A stretch of 44,086 nt of DNA from Chlorokybus atmophyticus (lineage: Eukaryota > Streptophyta > Chlorokybophyceae > Chlorokybales > Chlorokybaceae): positions 149,514-193,599 of the forward strand of contig RHPI01001052.1 of the NCBI GenBank assembly GCA_009103225.1, read 5' to 3'. Position 1 is the first letter of the stretch; the number at the start of each line of letters is the position of its first letter. Positions 10,401 through 21,899 of this stretch are shown in pieces. The notes under the pieces were generated by a model, which worked only from the letters and a program-made list of their open reading frames with translations, did not search any database and had not been told where the DNA came from. A program made the translations under genes and the position numbers.

Positions 10401-12730
10401 TGTGCGTGCGTGTGTTACCTGAGTTTCCCTAGCAGCTGCGCCAGAGGCACACACTTCCGCACTCTCGCCCTCATGTCCAGACCATTATGTCCGTTGGCAC
10501 CGTCCTGTTTCCCGCTGCTGCACACCGACACAGACCGGCGCTCCCGTGCTCGATCATCCACATCATCAGCATCGTCGTCACCACTTCCACCACCGTCCTC
10601 ACTCTCGCTATTCCTATCGCTGTCGTCCTGCTCCCCTTCCTCCCTCCACCGCGCGAGGTGTATGAGCAGCGGGGGGCTTCCGTCGCGTGGTCTGAGGTAG
10701 TCCCCTACGACGCGACGCGGATCCAGGAAGGCGGCCTCGCGCGCCAGACGCAGCGCGTACGCACCCGCGTCGCTCCAACCGCCGCTGCCACCAACGGACG
10801 ACCGCGGGCTGTCCACCACGTCCACGCTATGGCCGCGGCCTCGGGCGTCGTCGTAGTCACCGAGAGTGCTTGTGCGCGTGAGGTCGAGCACCTCGTAGGG
10901 CACCGTGAGACGGTACGCCTGGAGAAGACGACCCTGCAGAGCGCTCACCCGCTCGCCAGCTGAGAGGGGGAGTGTTGGTTGGTTGGTGTTTGTATGCCAG
11001 CACGCACGTGCGTGCGCATATGTGGGATGCATGTGCAAAATGTACTCATTGCTGTGTGCCGCACGCACGTGTTTAAGATGTCATGGCGAATCTCATTATC
11101 AACAGACGCTTGTAGACTGCTGTCACTGAGACCCACCTGAGGTGGTGACGGTGAGGCAGGTCTCGTCGTCTCCGGGGAACCAGCATCGGCACTTGACGGG
11201 CCCGGAGGGCGAACCCGGCGGCGTGGAGGTGGCGGACGACACTGACCGCGACAGCGAGGACGACGACATCGATGCGGTGCTGGATGTGGTTGAGGACACG
11301 GAGGAGGCGTGGAGGCCTCGCGCGCCTGCACCCGACGCCGCTGCGGATGTGGGCTCCGCGTACAGCACCCAAGGGACGGATGTCTCCCTCAGCAACGCTC
11401 CGATCTCCCTGACAGAAACCAGAGAACACACTTTGCGTGTGAGCGTGTGTGCGTGCGCATCAAAGTTGAGGGTGCTGACGTTTGAGGCGTTGTTCAGATC
11501 ACTGACTTGAATCGTATCCTGTCTGCGGCGTCAATGCTGATTTCGGCGTGGCTGCCGAGAAGAGACCGCACTTCCGCGCGGCGCTGCTCTCGGCGCTTTA
11601 GGGTTCGCTGCACGGAACCGACAAGTGAGTATCTGATTGCAACAAGCATCGTCATCATGGAAATCACAACAACTTCACCAACAGCAATAGCAGCAGCCGC
11701 AGCAACAACAACAAACCACCTGCATCCTTCCGAAGACTCGTAAGCTCCCGAGTCCCACCCGTGCGTCTATGCCTTTCTCCAGGCACATCTTGAACAGCCT
11801 CGTGCGGCCCATGACGTCGTCCAACACGTCCACATCGCCCCCAGCATCCGCGGCATCCCCGTCCAGGTCCCCCCCCTCGTCGGCATCTGCCCGCAGGACC
11901 AGGGAGGCGGCTACGCTGGCCCCGACAACGCATGCCAGCCGCACCGCGCATGTGCTCCACGACGTGCCGGATGGACACGCAACACCCTGCAAAAGGTATT
12001 TTGCACGTCACGCAAGCGTGTTGGGATCATGTGGATGACGGTGGCATGTGCACAGTGCGACGGTTGCTACATTACTCCTTAAATAGCATACCGCGGATTG
12101 GAGGTGGTCTGCAATGGCGTCCCGCAGCTCCCACGTGGTCATCAAGCTGCGGCACTTCCACTCGGCCTTGACTCCCGCACGCTCGTACACCATTCTGATC
12201 GTGGCAGTGCCATCCACATCATCGTTGTTGACGTAGTTGAGTCTGCTTGAGGCGGGTGCATCCTGGCGTGCAGTGGTTTCGTGTTGTTGTTGTTGGAGCG
12301 CATGCGCTGCGCGCTGTATGGCGCGTGCCCACTCTGCTGCGCGTTGAGGCGTGTCCGCCTGCAGCGCGTACGTCTTTGCTTTGTTCCCCTTTCGCGCTGC
12401 GATGTGGAGGAGTGCGCTGTCTCCCCCGCCCACGCCGACGGCCGCCACGGAGGCCAGGTGGATGCGACCGCGCGGCACGTCCGAGGACCGGGAGAAGTAC
12501 ACCAGCGCGGACGCGTGGAGGCGGAAGTAGCGGACCTGCCAGGGGCGTAAACCGCGAGGGGACTTCTTGTGCAGGAAACCAGACTCCAGCACTGGACCGA
12601 GCGATGATGTGTCCTCCGCCAGTACTCCCATCTCCCCGCCATCGCCGTTCGTGTGCGTGTTTGCCGCGGTAGAGGCTGCAAGGACTGAGCTGCGGATCCG
12701 GCACTGCCTCGACCCACCCCAGCTCTCCAT
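7445..12730 (-). CDS. class I-type phosphoinositide 3-kinase with N-terminal PH domain
   Basis: Eleven phase-consistent exons: 12730-12092, 11986-11720, 11607-11507, 11408-11137, 10959-10419, 10246-10163, 10068-9608, 9388-9229, 9156-9111, 9032-8494 and 8399-7445. They give 1354 residues. Order: PH domain at about 51-145 (GFLHKKSPRGLRPWQVRYFR, WARAIQ); Ras-binding-like region from about 175; C2 domain at about 600-700 (TSWLRWVTLP, DLPREARICC); helical PIK domain at about 790-1000 (ARSPIARFLLVRALRSP, FNLFWMLRVE); kinase domain to the C terminus. The kinase shows FKCGDDLRQD (Lys1097), DRHNDN (1210-1215), HIDFGHFLGNFK (Asp1228) and a basic activation loop KSKFGLRRER. That loop is of class I/II type and unlike Vps34, so the expected reaction is 3-phosphorylation of phosphoinositides at a membrane. 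There is no N-terminal p85-binding domain; the PH domain occupies that place. A Gln-rich insert lies just before Lys1097. Domain calls are by eye. Confidence 0.93.
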
Positions 12731-14096
12731 CCCACGAAGCAACCAACTGGCCTCACACGAGCCACCTATCTATCGAGCTAAGCTCCATGCTGGTGTTTGG
12801 GCTGGGATGATGTGATAAGAAAATGGTGATGCACCTCGTGCTCCTGGTGTACTTCCCGGGTAGCATGTACAACGAGTCGTACTGTTAGCAAAATGTGTGG
12901 ACGGGCTTTCTACTACTGGGCTGTTCAATACCTGGGACATTTTCAATACAGCAGTCAAGAACGTTAACATGCTAATAGAAATGACCTAACTGCATTGAGC
13001 TCTGGACAACAGACAATTGGAGCTGCTGATGTACAGGCATTGCACAGCCCTACGCCAGTAGAGTACTTGCCTTACACCAAGCAATTTCACAAGAAAACAG
13101 TGTAGAATACTTGTCCTGCATCAAGCACTATCAGCTGAAGTTCGCGTGTAAGTGCTTGGCACCAGGGCCCCACTGCATGCAGCCAGCGAGTACACAGACA
13201 GCGTAATAGTCACGTGATACTTGGCTCGGCTGCTCAGCCTGCGAGCCACGTCGACGCGTGCACCTGTTCGGATCTGGGCCCCAGTGGATCCGGCTTGATG
13301 CGAGTTGCTCGACCTGGATCGGATCAGCGGCCGCAATAGGCCGTACGCGGCTGTACGACGGGTTTGAGACTCATCCGGGTTGTTAGAGCGGGATCGTAGG
13401 GTTTGCCATCTGTGTGGTCGCCGTACGCGCGCACAAGATGACAAAAGGGCCGGTCGCTTGGCTGTGATTTGTGATGATGCAGGACTGCGAGCAGCCGGCC
13501 GCTGACCTGGCCCCTGCCATTGCTCGGTTGGCTCCGCTGCCAGCCGTCCAAACCGCGAAAACGACGGGCACCGCGCCTCACCCCTAACCACGAATGCCAA
13601 CCACAGCGTACAGCCGCTGTACGACCACTCCAACCCACTGGATGGAGGCAAACTTTTGTTGACCACAGAACAAAGTTTGCCTCATCCGCAAGGCTAATAT
13701 ATCGTCCATAAGTTATGGTTCGCGGCACCTGAACATGATGAGGCTGAGATGAGCCACAAACGAGCCATCCGTTGTGACCGAGTTCATCCCATCTAACCAA
13801 GGACCGTACGCGAGCGGCGACAGACCGCGGTTGTCCCATCCACAACTTGGCGTACTTAATCGGTTTGGGTAGGGTAGGTGTGGTTGTGAAGGGGAGCAAG
13901 GAAAAGAGGGTGCTGTGTGGGCAGAGAGAGAGAGAGAGAGAGTGAGGCGGCGGTGAGCGAGCGGGTGAAGGAGGGGGTGTGAGTGAGCGGGTGAGTGGGG
14001 AGTGTGGGGCAGGGTGCTGTGGTTGTTTGTGTAGAGCCAGGCTCTCAGCGGCTGTCCTCTACCCTTGTCTCGGTGCAGCCGTCCTTCGCCGTCACC
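12731..14096. promoter_or_regulatory. divergent intergenic region between PI3K and carbonic anhydrase genes
   Basis: This 1.37-kb gap holds the upstream regions of two divergent genes and no convincing gene. A GA dinucleotide run lies at about 13,924-13,942. A diverged direct repeat sits at about 13,058-13,083 and 13,106-13,130 (shared core TACTTG..CACCAAGCA). A possible 5'-UTR intron of the carbonic anhydrase gene runs from GTGAGT near 13,990 to CGGTGCAG near 14,079. Confidence 0.45.
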
Positions 14097-15403
14097 ATGC
14101 AGGCCGTGAGCTCCGCCTCCTCCTCCACCGCCGCCTTCACGGGGCTGGTCTCCGCACGCAAGGCCGCTGGCCTCCCCGCCAAGCGCGAGAGCCTGAAGGT
14201 GTCGCAGCCCAAGGCGGCCAGGCAGGCGGTCGTGGCCATGGCGTCGTCCGACAACGGCGCCAGCGGCCGCTTCGAGAAGAGCGGCAATGTGGTCAAGGAT
14301 GAGCTCTTCAGCAACAACCGCATCTGGGCTGGCGCCATCCGCAAGGCCGACCCCACCTTCTTCGACAGACTGTCCCTCGGCCAGTCACCCGAGATCCTCT
14401 GGATTGGGTAGGTTGCTTTAAACCCGCCATGCTTTGCCCTGTCAATACGCCATTTGCAGTTCTGTCAATGCGACGTGCGACATTGGCTCGTTGTCATCGT
14501 TGCCCTTCACCAATGCAAGACACCTGCCATGTCCTACTGTCTGGACTGATCATTCCTGTCAGACCAGTACACTGCCTCACCTGACAGTGTGTCTGCATGA
14601 TGTGCGGTGACAGTCACCATTGCCAGCCTGTCTGTGCGGGACGCTGCATGTTGGCTCACTGTCATCAACTCTCTGTGCCTTGAAAGCATACATGTGTCAG
14701 ACTGAGCCATGTCGGACTCGGGCATTTGCCAATATCACCCGCTGCCTCACATTGTTTGTCTGCCATGGCAACGTAGGAATGCTGTACCGTGCATCATCTG
14801 ACTCGTGCATCTGCCTGCCTGCCTGCCTGCAGTTGCGCTGACAGCCGCATGCCCGCTGAGGACCTGATCGGCAAGATGCCCGGCGAGGTGTTCGTCCACC
14901 GCAACGTCGCCAACGTGGTGGTGCACACCGACTTCAACTGCCTTTCCGTCCTCGAGTACGCCGTCAAGGCCCTGAAGGTGAAGCACATCGTGGTGTGCGG
15001 CCACTACTCCTGCGGCGGCGTGATGGCCTCGACGGGCGATGCCACGGTGGGCCTGGTCGATAACTGGCTGCGCCACATCCGCGACGTGCGCGTCAAGTAC
15101 GAGAAGGAGCTGGACCTGTACTCCCAGCAGGGCGGCAACGTGGTGGACAAGCTGTGCGAGCTCAACGTCATCGAGCAGGTGAAGAACGTGTGCTCCACCA
15201 CCATCGTCCAGACCGCGTGGCGCGAGGGACAGGAGCTCAGCGTCTACGGATGGATCTACAACCTCAAGGACGGGCTCCTCAGCGACCTCGGCGTCTCCAT
15301 CAATGACGCCGCAGATATTCCCAAGCAGTACCGCCTGGCAATCAACTCCTCCCTCTCAGCTGCACCCAAGCAGGACAAGGTCCCCGTCGGAGCATCCAAG
15401 TAA
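14097..15403 (+). CDS. beta-class carbonic anhydrase, plastid-targeted
   Basis: Two exons, 14097-14407 and 14833-15403, join in phase 2 to give 293 residues. The enzyme interconverts CO2 and bicarbonate. The join falls just before the zinc-site motif CADSR: Cys105 is a zinc ligand and Asp107-Arg109 form the catalytic dyad. The other ligands are His161 and Cys164 in CGHYSCGG. Other family signatures are DPTFFDRLSLGQSPEILWIG and VHRNVANVVVHTDFNCLSVL, typical of the cyanobacterial/E. coli Can-like branch that also occurs in algae. Residues 1-60 are Ser/Ala-rich with basic residues and few acidic ones, ending in VVAMAS, which fits a chloroplast transit peptide. The likely role is inorganic-carbon supply in the stroma. 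The start is the first ATG of this frame and has a CACC context. Confidence 0.95.
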
Positions 15404-15791
15404 AGACCCTGACTCTCGCTCACTGACTGCCCACCTGTGTTGAAGGGGGGACATCAGTACTAGAACTAGTAGTAGAAGTAGCAGGTGCTCAAACCTTTGT
15501 CTTGTGTATACGTAAACGATACATCTTTATGCTTACCAACAAGTCTCATCTCTTCTGAAATTCTTGTGCTTTGCTGGCGTCAGTTGTAGCTGGCATGCTT
15601 AATGTTGTGTGATCACAGGCTGTGGCGTCGTCATGGGCAGTAAATAAGGGAATGTCCATGTGATCCACTGCATGCACACTTGGCTATGTGACTACCAATT
15701 GCGACAAGCGCGCACACGATGTATTGGTTACAACTTTCAGTTGAGAGATTGACGTAATATTCCCTGTACATATTGTGCCCTGTGCCCGCAG
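15404..15791. other. 3' flank of carbonic anhydrase gene
   Basis: No ORF or repeat of note. It contains the carbonic anhydrase 3' UTR and, probably, the unresolved 5' part of the next plus-strand gene. Confidence 0.4.
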
Positions 15792-17742
15792 ACGATAGCT
15801 ACCAGAAGTTCGAGCCTATGGCAGGCAGTCACACGCAGCCAGCGTGCCCTTGCAATTGGAAGGGAATGCAGCCTGTGACACCGGCAGATTTACAGGCAAG
15901 CACAGTGTACACCTAAACTGTCATGGCATGACGTATCTCTCAGAACTGCTTGTGCACGAATTTTACATACTGATCTGCCTGCTCTCCACAGTGTTACAGG
16001 TAGTAGTAGTGCCACTGTCGCAGTGGCAATGCTACCTGGTCTAGACCAACATATGCGCTTGCAAAGCTTGCACAGGTCAGGAGAGTCAGTCAGTTCTGCC
16101 GTTGAATCTGCATCAGTCCTATACAGACATGCATCACATTACATATTTTGTACACAGCAAGTGTTGCATGTACACTTCATTGCAGACTCGATCACTAGTG
16201 CCAACGCAGAGCGCCTTGTGACCAAGGGCCTGCTTGCCCTGATCGAAACCAACGACTGGGTTGTGCAGCAATGGGTCCAGGTGAGATGCCTCTCAGGCAA
16301 CTCATGTCGTGTGGCGCAAAGCGTGTCTTCCCACACACCTTGCCTAGCATGCGCCTACTTCTGCGCATGCTTACGTGTCTTAAGCATGCTGCAACAAGTG
16401 CATCAGTATTTGTCATGCAAGTTGTTAGTATTATTGGCTTTGAGGCGTGACATGGGTACGTCTAAAATGACATCACCATCCTCGACTTATTGTGTACTGC
16501 GCTTCTAGCTTGTCGCATCCTGTACATGCGCGCGGGTAGGCAACAGCACATGAGCATTGCAACCTTGTACACGCAGGTGCATCTTTGATGTTAGCTTGCC
16601 GGCACAAGTGATGCATCAGTTGCGTGTGTGTAACTAGAGTGCGTAGTAGGAAGCTGGATATGTTCACACACGTGGATGGCTGCACGCACAATGTGACGGC
16701 AACAGTAAGCGAGTTATGCTCCGGTGGTGGTGTGGGGAGCCCAGCAAGATTGGGTTGCAGGTGACCAGCCAAACAGGTGCCGGCGTACTGATGGCAAAGA
16801 CATGGCGTTATCTGCTAGCTGTTGTTCCCATGCAAGGCACACACGCATAGGGGACGTCACAGACCGCGGAGGCATGGCTCTGTTTCTATTACTACATTGC
16901 AAGAGCACGCGTCCACCTCAGATGCGTCTAGCCTTGAGCTGAACAAACCGCGGCTCTTTGCCAATGCGGTGAGTGCAGCGTGCTTGTGCCGGCAGTCAGT
17001 CATGTCACACCGGTTGCATCTCCAGCATCGCTATGAAGCACTTGACCCATGGCCCACTCACAAGGCGAAACCACGGTTCTCTGCATGCATGCACGCGTGT
17101 GTGCACGCATGCCCATGGACACGTGGGTCCGTGTGCTCGCGTGCAAGCATGTGTCGGGTAGGCAACCAGGCACATGCACGCTCATGCACATGCACGCACT
17201 TGCCCGCGCACCAATCTGTGCTTACACAACGATGCTGCACGCACATGCACGCACTTGTGCACACACACTGACGCACACACGCGCACTCACACCCACACCC
17301 ACACACTCTACCTTCTCGGACGGTTTCGTGTTGGTAAGCGAGCTCGAACGATATGAACCACTTCATGTGCACTTGCTCGCATGCATACAGCGAACCGTTG
17401 CTTGCGTGTTCTAGGATCGCTGCTGCTGCGTTGCCGTCATCGATCTCGGGTCGGCCACTGCTTGGTGGAACACATGCATGAGACCCTCGCTCAGCGCTGT
17501 CATGGGGTTCATGCAGTTTGGTGCAGAGTGAGTAAGCATGCCAGTGTGTGCTGCCATTGGTATGTCACACAGTGTGGCGCAGACGGCTCACGCGTTGGTC
17601 GCGACGACACCAATGTATGTGTATGTATATATACATGTACATAAACGTAAATATATGTATATATATGTAGTAGTAGTAGGCAATAATATATATACGGTTG
17701 TATAGTGCGCTTCACAGGCAAAGGAATGCAAGACCATTGTGA
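15792..17742 (+). CDS. candidate multi-exon gene, unresolved, unknown family
   Basis: Several short open segments have good splice borders: 15792-15895 (with an unusual GC donor, CAG|GCAAGC), 16186-16280, 16904-16968, 17415-17527 and a possible last exon 17718-17742 ending in TGA. The last three chain in phase. The joins between the first three do not, so at least one exon is missing or wrong, and the start is not identified. Readable peptides include DSYQKFEPMAGSHTQPACPC, TSANAERLVTKGLLALIETN (followed by DWVVQQWVQ), LELNKPRLFANA and VAVIDLGSATAWWNTCMRPS. No domain is recognised. The gap at 16,970-17,330 is a CA/GC-alternating tract. Confidence 0.4.
17066..17305. repeat. alternating purine-pyrimidine (GCATGCAC/CACACGC) low-complexity tract
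   Basis: The sequence alternates CA, GC and GT steps almost without break (GCATGCATGCACGCGTGTGT and so on). It lies inside a probable intron. The ORFs it yields are His/Thr/Cys-rich artefacts. Confidence 0.75.
17612..17700. repeat. TA/TATG-rich microsatellite-like tract
   Basis: A run of TATATA, TATGTA and TAGTAG units within otherwise GC-balanced DNA. It lies in the last inferred intron of the plus-strand candidate gene. Confidence 0.7.
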
Positions 17743-17813
17743 GCATTGCATACAGTGAGGGATGCTGGTGGCTAGAGCTGGTTCAAACTGTACAAATCTG
17801 AAGGTGTATAAGG

Positions 17814-19293
17814 TTACTGCCAATGCTGATCCTAAACACACATGCTGTCAACTGTATTATACATACACGTACCTGCATGGTGCGAGAGCTGACACTGCTA
17901 GAGTTTACCGGAAGGCCTGTGCTCGGATGTGGCACCAGCTGGCGGCGCACGCGGTCGGCAGCAGGCTGCTCCATCGCCTTATCGCTACCACCAGCGTCAC
18001 CCTCCTCCATCATGATCTGCTCAACTGAGCTCGCAGGCCTCTTCGCCTCCGCCTCATCGATGGCCGATACGACGCGCTGCATCTTATTCATCGCGGCAGA
18101 TAACCTCTCCCTCAAGGCCGAGATCTGTGCGCCAGCATCTGCATGAAAAACATAGCAGCAGTCATTGTGCGTGCAGCTCTCTCACGGTTGGCAAGCAAGC
18201 ATTGACCTTCTGATCCATCCTGACTTGCATAGCGTTGGTTGAGGTTTGGTGAAGGGCTGAAAGGAGGGACGCCGTCGCTTTCGTCATTTATCAAGGGTGA
18301 TTGTGCTTCGGTCCTCTGCACCGTGAACATGAACAAGCTTGAATATGCTGATGCGCTCTCATGTATACAGTTCTATGATGACTACTAGCTGACACAACCC
18401 CCTCACCCTTGCAGCTGTCCACCCGAGCGCAAACGAGCTGCTCCTCGAGGCGGGTTTCAGCATCGCCGGGACCGCTGCTCTGTGCTTGGCCACGAACGCC
18501 GCGAGTCTCTTCACCTGGTAAGATAGCAAACACCAAGCCTCATCAATTAACGAGCATTGCCATCACAATTGAGCAATGCAGCAAGATAAGTCACTAAGCC
18601 TGCGGCAGCTCACCTCGTCCTGCAGCACACGGATCTCCTCTCCCCCCCCCCCCCCCCCGCGCATGATGCTTGTCTGNCCCCCCCCCCCCGCGCGCATGAT
18701 GCTTGTCTGACCTCACCCAGACCCTGCAAGTTGGGCAGGCAAAGCACTTCGCTGGCATGTCGCCGCTCCAACCGGCACGCCATACACATGTAGGAACACT
18801 GAGCGTGAAGATGAGCAGCCCACTTGTGCATCCCGTTCATGACCATGCGCGCCTCCACAGGGTATTAACAGGAGCATGTTAATCTGTCTCTACAAGCACC
18901 GAACAAGTTGACATAGCATGGTTTGCAGCATTCCAACAGATGACGTCCGATGCTGATGCCGCAATGTGCTACCTTGAATTGAGAGTAGAACTTGCCAAGA
19001 GTACAATCCATTGAATGCGTGGGATAAGAAGCGTATTGCTTGGGGCTAAGTCGCTGACGAACAATGTCCTTCTTCATGGGATCGACACGAGTGTTGTTGT
19101 GCCACCATTCAAAGACGACGCTGCGCTCCTCTACAGAAAGAACAACCGAGCGTGTTCGCCTCCTCATAACAACCTCCAATGCTGGCTCTCGGTCAACAAC
19201 AATGCGCGCATGTTGCCGCATGGCGCGAGTAATTGCTCCGCGAGGCTGCATGACAGGGCGAACACAGTGTGGGTCAAAGTGTGGGTCAGTCAT
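17814..19293 (-). CDS. unknown protein, WWH-motif N-terminal domain plus coiled coil
   Basis: Seven exons chain in phase: 19293-18973, 18852-18717, 18639-18614, 18514-18407, 18315-18207, 18138-17873 and 17831-17814. They give 327 residues from ATG at 19293 (MTDPHFDPHCVRPV) to a stop at 17814. The N-terminal half has a distinctive block (LSVEERSVVFEWWHNNTRVD, then CTLGKFYSQFK) and then a Cys/His patch (HAQCSYMCMACRLERRH) that could bind metal. A short coiled coil follows (EEIRVLQDEVKRLAAFV), and another helix (GAQISALRERLSAAMNKMQ). I cannot name the family. The basic N-terminal block could bind nucleic acid, which is only a guess. The acceptor of the 26-base exon follows a poly-G tract beside an assembly N, so that joint is the weakest. 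Confidence 0.62.
18640..18709. repeat. poly-C tracts and duplicated 20-mer flanking an unresolved base
   Basis: Two C runs are each followed by GCGCATGATGCTTGTCTG, and an N separates the two copies. This looks like a local duplication or a misassembled homopolymer. It lies inside an intron of the minus-strand gene. Confidence 0.85.
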
Positions 19294-19850
19294 GCGCGTG
19301 CGGTGCGCTTGCGTGTGTGTGCGAGAGAGAGAGAGACTGATCGACGGACTTACTGACTGAGTGACCGACCGTGTGGATGTGCCTGCGCGTGCATTCGCGC
19401 GCATGCGCCTGCACGTGTGTAGAATATATGCAATGGTGTGCATGTGTGAGAGTTAAAAAGACAGACTGACTGTGTGAACTCGCACACGTGCTCCGTATTA
19501 TGCGCGAGAGCGTGCGTGCGTGAGAGAGGCAAAAAAACTAATTGATTGTAATGAAGTTACTAACTGTGTGAATGTGTACAAGCGACGCACACAAGCTCGT
19601 GTCCATGCACATGCACGTGCGCTTGCGCGTGTGTGTAAGAGGTGAAAGGACTGGTTGATTGAATGACTAACGGTGTGGTGTTGTGCACGTGCACGTGCAC
19701 GTGCCCGTGTTTGTGCACACATGCACATGCGCATGTGCATGTGTGTGTGAGAAAGAGAAATACCGAGAGACTGACCCATTGTGTGGAGGTGCGTGCGTGC
19801 ATGTGAAAGAGATAAAGAGAGCGGGAATACAGCGCGAAGTCACGCATGAT
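19294..19850. repeat. alternating purine-pyrimidine low-complexity region
   Basis: Blocks of GTGCACGTGCACGTGC, GCGCATGCGCC and GAGAGAGA alternate with short TGACTGACTG-like spacers, in a loosely periodic pattern of about 120-130 bases (one block near each of 19,380, 19,500, 19,610 and 19,740). No credible coding frame. Confidence 0.6.
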
Positions 19851-21263
19851 GCAAGCAAGAATGTAATCACCTGCCCAGTGATGCGAGATGATGTATATAG
19901 GGTAAGGTGCCCCAACTTCGGACACTTTAGACTAGTAAGCACGCCCAATAACAAGTCCTTTACCGTGTGTACATCTTTATAGCTTGTTGGAAAGCTCATT
20001 CCATTGACTATGCAATGGGCTTTTCCATATAATGTAAGCCAATGGCATGCGCCGTATGTGATTGCACCAAGACCGGTCATTTGTACAGCCATTTTCCAGT
20101 CCGAATCCTAACTTTCAGACAGCTACACTTTGCCTGCTATGTATAAGACCTGCAAGAGCAGTGGCGGGCCACAAGCGTTAAGCATGGCGGGGTGTGTTAT
20201 TAGTAAGGACCGCGGTCAAGCGCTGCGAATGCGCTCTCGCGCATCACTTAACCGCGGTCCCTACCATAGGTGTGGGTATGGAATGCGCTTTCGCAAGCGA
20301 AAATGTTGGGTCTATTTATCTACTTGTGATGTTCGAAGCCACATTACGGCGATGTTGTGCATTTGGTGGGCGCGTTACGACTTAACATTATTGAATTTTA
20401 ATGCTGAAGGTCAATGGAGCTGCGGATGCTAACCTATTGTCATGAATTGCTCGTTGCATTTCAATTTTGCCCGTAATCAAGGGATAGCCGGCGTTGCGTG
20501 CAAGCAGGCGACACATGTTGAATCACGCTGGTAGGCGGCAAGGTAGCGGAGTTGCAAGAGTTGCTGGAGTTCAAGTGGCCGTGGTTCAACCACTCTACAG
20601 CGACAGCAAGTTGCTGTTGCTGTAGAGGCCGGGGTGTGTTGTGGTGGCTACCTTAGGTAGTGGGGTGTTAGTAGCCTCCTCCACGGTCCTTACTGGTAGT
20701 ACTCTCGCCGGCCACGGCCTCTTGTTGTTGGCCTTGGAGGTAGGCAAGGGGATGGTGGTGCAGAAGCGGCGCCGCTGCTGGCTGTCTGCATGCACTACGG
20801 CCAGCACCTATTAAAGGTAAGTGTTGCTTGCTGCTGGAGTTGGTGCATGCATGGGTGGTTATGTGTGTGTGTTGGTGTATGAGTGTGCCAACCAGCAGTT
20901 GGTTGTGTATAAGGCATGCACAGCAACCCACAGACGTGCTTGTGGATGCTAAGATGCGATGTCGTGCATCCGCAAGTGTATCATACATGCCTGATGCACA
21001 TTGTGTGCACATTGTGTGTTCAATGTAACCTAATATATGAAGCGTGCACAGCAAGGCACACACGTGGGTGCGTGTGCTTAAGTGAGTTGCACGGCATGCG
21101 CAAACGTGGCCAAGTGTGCGTCCAACATAACATGGCATGTGTGTATCTGTGTGAGAGAAATGCACGACAGAATTGACGAGAGCGTGCTTGCTTATACATG
21201 GTTTGCTAAGTTCTATTTTCAGGTTGCTTACATGTATAAGTTGTAAGGCTACAAGCATAGGCA
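19851..21263. other. no gene recognised; one short inverted repeat
   Basis: ORFs here are short and lack family signatures. A perfect 10-bp inverted repeat, GGACCGCGGT at 20207-20216 and ACCGCGGTCC at 20251-20260, could form a stem with a 34-base loop. The rest looks like decayed intergenic or repeat DNA. Confidence 0.5.
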
Positions 21264-21735
21264 TCAAGTAGAGAGTCTTGGCAAGGCGGTAACCCCGTCT
21301 CTTGACTGCAAATGCTTGCCAAGCCGGGCTAATGCAGCAGCGGAGAAGGGTGGTTTTGCAAGCTCAACGGCAGCACAGGTCAGACCTTTCAGGTCACAAG
21401 TTGCCCAAGGTCTTGCGCAGGCATGTTGCTGATCTTCTGTGTCTGAATTGACCACCTCTGTCTTGCGCAGGGATGCTGCAAGCTTGGCTGTCCCTTTTGC
21501 CTGCTTGGCTACCTCTTTCCTTGCTGCCATGGCCTCCATTGCTACTGCCTTAGCCTCTACCTTTTACGTGATTTTCTCCTCCTTCTCCTGAGCCCTGGTG
21601 ACCTTCTTCTAAGCCTTGATGGCGCCGAAAGTCACTAGCTTCCCTGCAGCTCCTTGACGCTTCCTCCGCATATCCTCCTCGTCTTGAATGCGTGCAGCCT
21701 CAAGCCGCTCCTTCTCTCTCTCTCTCAGTTGATGT
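21264..21735 (-). pseudogene. lysine-rich helical protein fragment with in-frame stops
   Basis: One reading frame continues through two stop codons: a helix-rich stretch (KERLEAARIQDEEDMRRKRQ, then GAIKA-stop-KKVTRAQEKEEK), then stop, then KVEAKAVAMEAMAARKEVAK, ending PRLST-stop. The amino acid makeup is uniform across the breaks, so this was once a single coding sequence. A charged tail of this kind is found in some DNA-transposon proteins, but no catalytic motif is visible and I cannot assign it. Confidence 0.55.
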
Positions 21736-21899
21736 GTGATCTTCGGGCTGATGAGGAGCAGCTCTCATGGCGTGTTGTAAGATCCGGGGGGACTCGTCTT
21801 AAATTTCCTGGGGCTGAACTTGCGGGCATGAGATCTGGTGAAATCGTTTATCGAGCAATATCAAAGTTATAAGACTTCCATAACTCACATGCTCGGCGA

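Noticed and set aside
9174-10454. Minus-strand single ORF of about 426 residues taken as one exon
   Set aside because: It reads through introns. Only 9388-9229 and 10068-9608 fit PI3K C2/helical sequence and have splice borders.
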